Below, one piece after another: positions 6,301 to 8,916 of a stretch of DNA of 8,916 nt. Source of the DNA: Clostridiales bacterium (lineage in GTDB: Bacteria; Bacillota_A; Clostridia; Lachnospirales; Bianqueaceae); assembly GCA_019423265.1 (NCBI GenBank), contig JAHZBS010000093.1:1-8916 (forward strand). The letters run 5' to 3'. Positions within the stretch are counted from its first letter, which is position 1. Each line of letters opens with the position of its first letter. Made by a program: the position numbers and the translations under genes. The notes under the pieces are model-generated. The model did not search any database and was not told where the DNA came from. It saw nothing but the letters and a program-made list of their open reading frames with translations.

Positions 6301-7980
6301 TTACCACGTCACTTCTCTAGGGCGGAGGGGATCCCACACCGCCTCCGTGTCAAAGAGATACATGTACATTTCCCGGCGATTGCGAAGGGAATATCCGTCC
6401 AACGCCTTCCGGTCTTGAAAAATTCCCAGCCCATCCGGCTCCTGCGCCAGATACGGCTTTGCCCCCACGCCACAAAAGATCCGAAACCCCGTGTCATACA
6501 GCAATTCATGGAGCTTGCCGGAACGGACGTGACCGCCATAGGGCCACGCCATAACTTTGGTCGGCCCTACGAGGGACGCAACCTCCGCCTGCCAGCTTGT
6601 CGTATCGTATTCCGCTTTGCTGTACGGAATCTGATCCATGTGATAGTGCCCGTACCCATGGCTGGCAAAGTTCCAGCCCTCCTCCTTCAGCGCCGCAACC
6701 ACCTGCAGCGCCCCCTCTTTTTCCGCCTCGCTGTCGGTCCCCTCCGGCGCGCCTGTCTGGGTCCGGTACCCGAAGATCCCCTGGAATCCCGTGAGGCATA
6801 GGGTGCCCCGCGCTCCCTGGAAACTAAAGTCCGGGTGTTCTCTGACAAAACTATCCACAATGGGGAACACTTCGTTTTCATAGCTGTAGATCTCGTCTCC
6901 GCCGGCTGTCTTCGTGTAGGACAGAACGCGCCCCCTGTCATCCACGACCAATTTATCAACCATCCCCGTGTGCATCTTTCGGGCGTCATACACCACGTCG
7001 TCCACGGAAAGGATCAGCGGCTTCTTCCCTCTGGGCAGCATCAATTTCGCAACCCTGTCCCGATCTCCGGATTCATCGAGAAGCAGATTGATATCGATCA
7101 GTATGTAGCCCTTCTCGTACAGGTTCTCCAAAATGAGCGTAAACTCGTGGGGCGTGATACAATCCGTGTCCAGCGATTTGGTCATGGACGGACTCGAATA
7201 ACACAGCTCGGGAAATGCGATCAAACAGTGGGTAAATACATGTTCCACCGGCCCTGTGTACTCCACCAGCTCCGTCTGAAATGCTTCATACTCATCGATC
7301 GTCTGTTGGAGCCCGTTTAAAGCCGAATCCTCCGGCGCCGCGGCGAGAAGTTCCCCCAAAAGCGCCCTCGCCTCGTCTATTTTGTACAGACAGAGGTACT
7401 CGTTCACCTTCTCCGGTGCATTCTCGATCAGCTTCCGGATCATCTTCTCCTTTTCCTGCTCCGCCTTTTCACTGTAGATGGGATCCTCCGAGTCTACCTG
7501 TTTAAAGCAGTCCAATGCCGCAGCGTAGTCCTCCATCGCAGCGCACGCGATTCCCTCCTGGTAGGCCTCCCGCCCTGCCTGAATGCTGTCGGCGTAGGAC
7601 AAATATTTGTCCGCTTGGCCCGACGCCTCCGCAAACAGCCGGTAGCTCCTCATGCAGCGGATCAGCTGGTCATAGGACAGCTCCTCATTGCAGTACAAAT
7701 CCATGAGGCGCTTCATCTCCTGATACAAAGGCTTTCTATATTTTTCTCCCTTTCGGTTCAGCCTATCTTCCTCCCGGTTCAGTCCCGTCTGCTCCGCCGT
7801 CAGTGCTTTTTCCGTAAAGGCGCTGATCACGTCTCCCGCCGGACTTGGATTGAACAGCTCTGACAGGGAGGTGTCAGAAATCTTGAGGTATCCGTACAGG
7901 ATTCCGCCCCCCGCCAAGATCAGCAATTCAATGACCAACAGTACAACCAGTGGCCTTGTACACTTCCCACGCTTTGCCAT
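6301..7980 (-). CDS. Membrane-anchored polysaccharide deacetylase-like protein with TPR-like region
   Basis: This 559-residue protein starts at ATG 7980 with GAGGGG about 6 bases upstream. Residues 1-9 are basic (MAKRGKCTR) and about 10-31 form one membrane helix, so the rest should lie outside the cell. Residues 60-240 are helical and charged, with a TPR-like pair (AYQEGIACAAMEDYAAALDCF, then IDEARALLGELLAAAPED). Residues 245-559 carry a CE4/NodB deacetylase fold: SVDDVVY (325-331) with the Asp pair D327-D328, SHGYGHYHMD (440-449) with the metal-binding H441-x3-H445, and WPYGG (479-483) in place of RxPxG. The gap between the Asp pair and the His motif is about 113 residues, against about 50 in pneumococcal PgdA, so this domain has an insertion. 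CE4 enzymes remove acetyl groups from peptidoglycan or other GlcNAc polymers; the substrate here is unknown. The gene lies 192 bases upstream of the surface-protein gene, which has its own promoter. Confidence 0.88.
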   Translation of the reverse strand: MAKRGKCTRPLVVLLVIELLILAGGGILYGYLKISDTSLSELFNPSPAGDVISAFTEKALTAEQTGLNREEDRLNRKGEKYRKPLYQEMKRLMDLYCNEELSYDQLIRCMRSYRLFAEASGQADKYLSYADSIQAGREAYQEGIACAAMEDYAAALDCFKQVDSEDPIYSEKAEQEKEKMIRKLIENAPEKVNEYLCLYKIDEARALLGELLAAAPEDSALNGLQQTIDEYEAFQTELVEYTGPVEHVFTHCLIAFPELCYSSPSMTKSLDTDCITPHEFTLILENLYEKGYILIDINLLLDESGDRDRVAKLMLPRGKKPLILSVDDVVYDARKMHTGMVDKLVVDDRGRVLSYTKTAGGDEIYSYENEVFPIVDSFVREHPDFSFQGARGTLCLTGFQGIFGYRTQTGAPEGTDSEAEKEGALQVVAALKEEGWNFASHGYGHYHMDQIPYSKAEYDTTSWQAEVASLVGPTKVMAWPYGGHVRSGKLHELLYDTGFRIFCGVGAKPYLAQEPDGLGIFQDRKALDGYSLRNRREMYMYLFDTEAVWDPLRPREVTW

Positions 7981-8014
7981 CCATTTCCCCTCACTTTCAA
8001 CAATGGTTACCCAT

Positions 8015-8020
8015 ATTATA
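8015..8020 (-). promoter_or_regulatory. -10 element of the deacetylase gene
   Basis: A perfect TATAAT is read on the minus strand. Transcription would start near 8008, about 28 bases before the ATG. No convincing -35 is present at 16-18 bases; that position is next to a direct repeat, which fits a promoter needing an activator. Confidence 0.55.
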
Positions 8021-8037
8021 CTGCAAAATTTGTCGAA

Positions 8038-8070
8038 AGGTGTTAAATGGGAATTACGCAGGTGTTAAAT
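8038..8070 (-). promoter_or_regulatory. Direct repeat, possible OmpR-family regulator site
   Basis: The 11-base sequence AGGTGTTAAAT (plus strand) occurs exactly at 8038-8048 and 8060-8070, a 22-base period or two helical turns. It lies about 30 to 62 bases upstream of the predicted transcription start. Read in gene direction each copy contains TTAACA, the PhoP half-site of Bacillus; read the other way TGTTAA fits the WalR half-site TGTWAH. Both normally repeat every 11 bases, so the middle copy is degenerate here. Binding is inference. Confidence 0.4.
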
Positions 8071-8083
8071 CTTCATTGAATTT

Positions 8084-8916
8084 TTATAGCGCCATGCCGA
8101 CAATTGGGATGGTGATCACGGATAAAAGCGTCGATAAGAATACAATCTGGGCGGACAGGTACGCATCCCGCCCGAATTTTTCGGCCATCATGGCCAGATT
8201 GGCGGCTACGGGCATGGCGGTGATCAGGACCGGTATGCTCAGCCGGATTCCCCTCGCGCCGCATAAGTATAAGATCCCCATAAAGAGAAAGGGAAGTCCC
8301 AGTAGCCGAATCCCGCTCAGAATATACACTTTGGGCGCGCGAAAGAGCTGCCTCAAGTCCGCCTGCGCCAACAACAGCCCGGCTAAGATCATGGCCAGCG
8401 GCGTCGTCAAGTCTCCCGTCATCTTCACAACTCGCCCCAGGCTCTCCGGCAGTTGAATCGAACAGATAAAGAGCAAAAAGCCGATCAGGGTTCCCACTGT
8501 CGCCGGATTTAGGGTACTGCGGATCCGCTTCCAGACCGATACGGACTTCGCTTGTCCCTCTCGCTCCCATATATAGACGCCCCAGGAGTTGACGATTAAG
8601 TAGAGAGGGAGCACATAGAGAGCCACATAAAAAGCGCCCTCCTCCCCAAGAAGCGCGGATACCACAGGAATGCCCATATAGCCAAAGTTAGGAAACGCCA
8701 TGCTGTACAGGAACACGAGCTTTTCCTCCCGAAACGCCGGCACCCACCTTACGATGAGCCGGCCGATCCAGTAGGAGACCACAATGATCCCCACGCAGGT
8801 TGCGATCAACACCGCGCCCGTCCCGAGGATTTCCTTTGAAAAGGGGCGTTGCAGTGCATCGATCACCATGGCGGGCACGCAGATACAAAACAAAAACTGG
8901 GATATGTCCTTGGAGA
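8084..8916 (-). CDS. AEC (auxin efflux carrier) family permease, N-terminus cut by right edge
   Basis: About 276 residues are visible, and the frame stays open to the right edge (SKDISQFLFCICVPAMV), so the true start lies outside. The TTG at 8893 is not a believable start because coding sequence continues upstream. Nine hydrophobic segments can be counted, including FPNFGYMGIPVV, LNPATVGTLIGFLL and a final half beginning near LTTPLAMILAGLLLAQ; with the missing first helix this gives the ten of the AEC family. The full protein is usually about 300-320 residues, so some 30 are lacking. Members move organic anions such as malate or malonate, or have unknown substrates; the substrate here cannot be told. 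It is the first of three minus-strand genes, 103 bases from the deacetylase gene, with no terminator seen between. Confidence 0.88.
   Translation of the reverse strand, partial: SKDISQFLFCICVPAMVIDALQRPFSKEILGTGAVLIATCVGIIVVSYWIGRLIVRWVPAFREEKLVFLYSMAFPNFGYMGIPVVSALLGEEGAFYVALYVLPLYLIVNSWGVYIWEREGQAKSVSVWKRIRSTLNPATVGTLIGFLLFICSIQLPESLGRVVKMTGDLTTPLAMILAGLLLAQADLRQLFRAPKVYILSGIRLLGLPFLFMGILYLCGARGIRLSIPVLITAMPVAANLAMMAEKFGRDAYLSAQIVFLSTLLSVITIPIVGMAL

Noticed and set aside
6289..7320. Plus-strand open frames of 160-170 codons opposite the deacetylase gene
   Set aside because: They lie inside a complete CE4-type coding frame on the other strand and show no ribosome binding site or family resemblance.

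Overview
This 8.9 kb window looks like chromosomal DNA of a Gram-positive anaerobe of the class Clostridia, probably a gut member related to Oscillospiraceae or Lachnospiraceae. That placement is inference. It rests on strong GGAGG-type ribosome binding sites, consensus sigma-A promoters, a sortase-anchored surface protein with an NPQTG signal and gut-type HWHxCxxC / CTVCGYKK repeats, a YdiF-like ABC-F protein, and moderately high GC. No rRNA, tRNA, CRISPR array, transposase or phage gene was seen.

Left part (1-1130, minus strand): a MarR-family regulator gene is followed, with an 8-base overlap, by the start of an ABC multidrug-type exporter that runs off the left edge. The pair has its own promoter, whose -10 lies inside a tandem TTA-N7-TAA motif that could be the MarR operator. 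From 1157 to 1314 there is a compact block of three strong hairpins. The loop of the middle hairpin is perfectly complementary (8 of 8) to a segment upstream of the first one. A perfect TATAAT sits just before the block and a T-run follows it. The block lies between the two divergent promoters, outside either mRNA leader, and is the best candidate in the window for an undescribed structured RNA or mobile palindromic repeat.

Middle part (1336-3349, plus strand): a complete ABC-F ATPase gene with its own promoter ends at a strong hairpin that serves as terminator for both converging genes. The stop codon of the opposing gene lies inside that hairpin.

Right part (3334-8916, minus strand): three genes. 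First in transcription order is an AEC (auxin efflux carrier) family permease, cut by the right edge. Next is a membrane-anchored protein with TPR-like repeats and a polysaccharide-deacetylase (CE4/NodB) domain. Last is a 924-residue secreted beta-helix protein with Cys/His repeats and an NPQTG wall anchor. The last two have separate recognisable promoters, and the deacetylase -10 is preceded by an 11-base direct repeat of 22-base period. Both concern the cell envelope, but nothing in the sequence proves that they act together.
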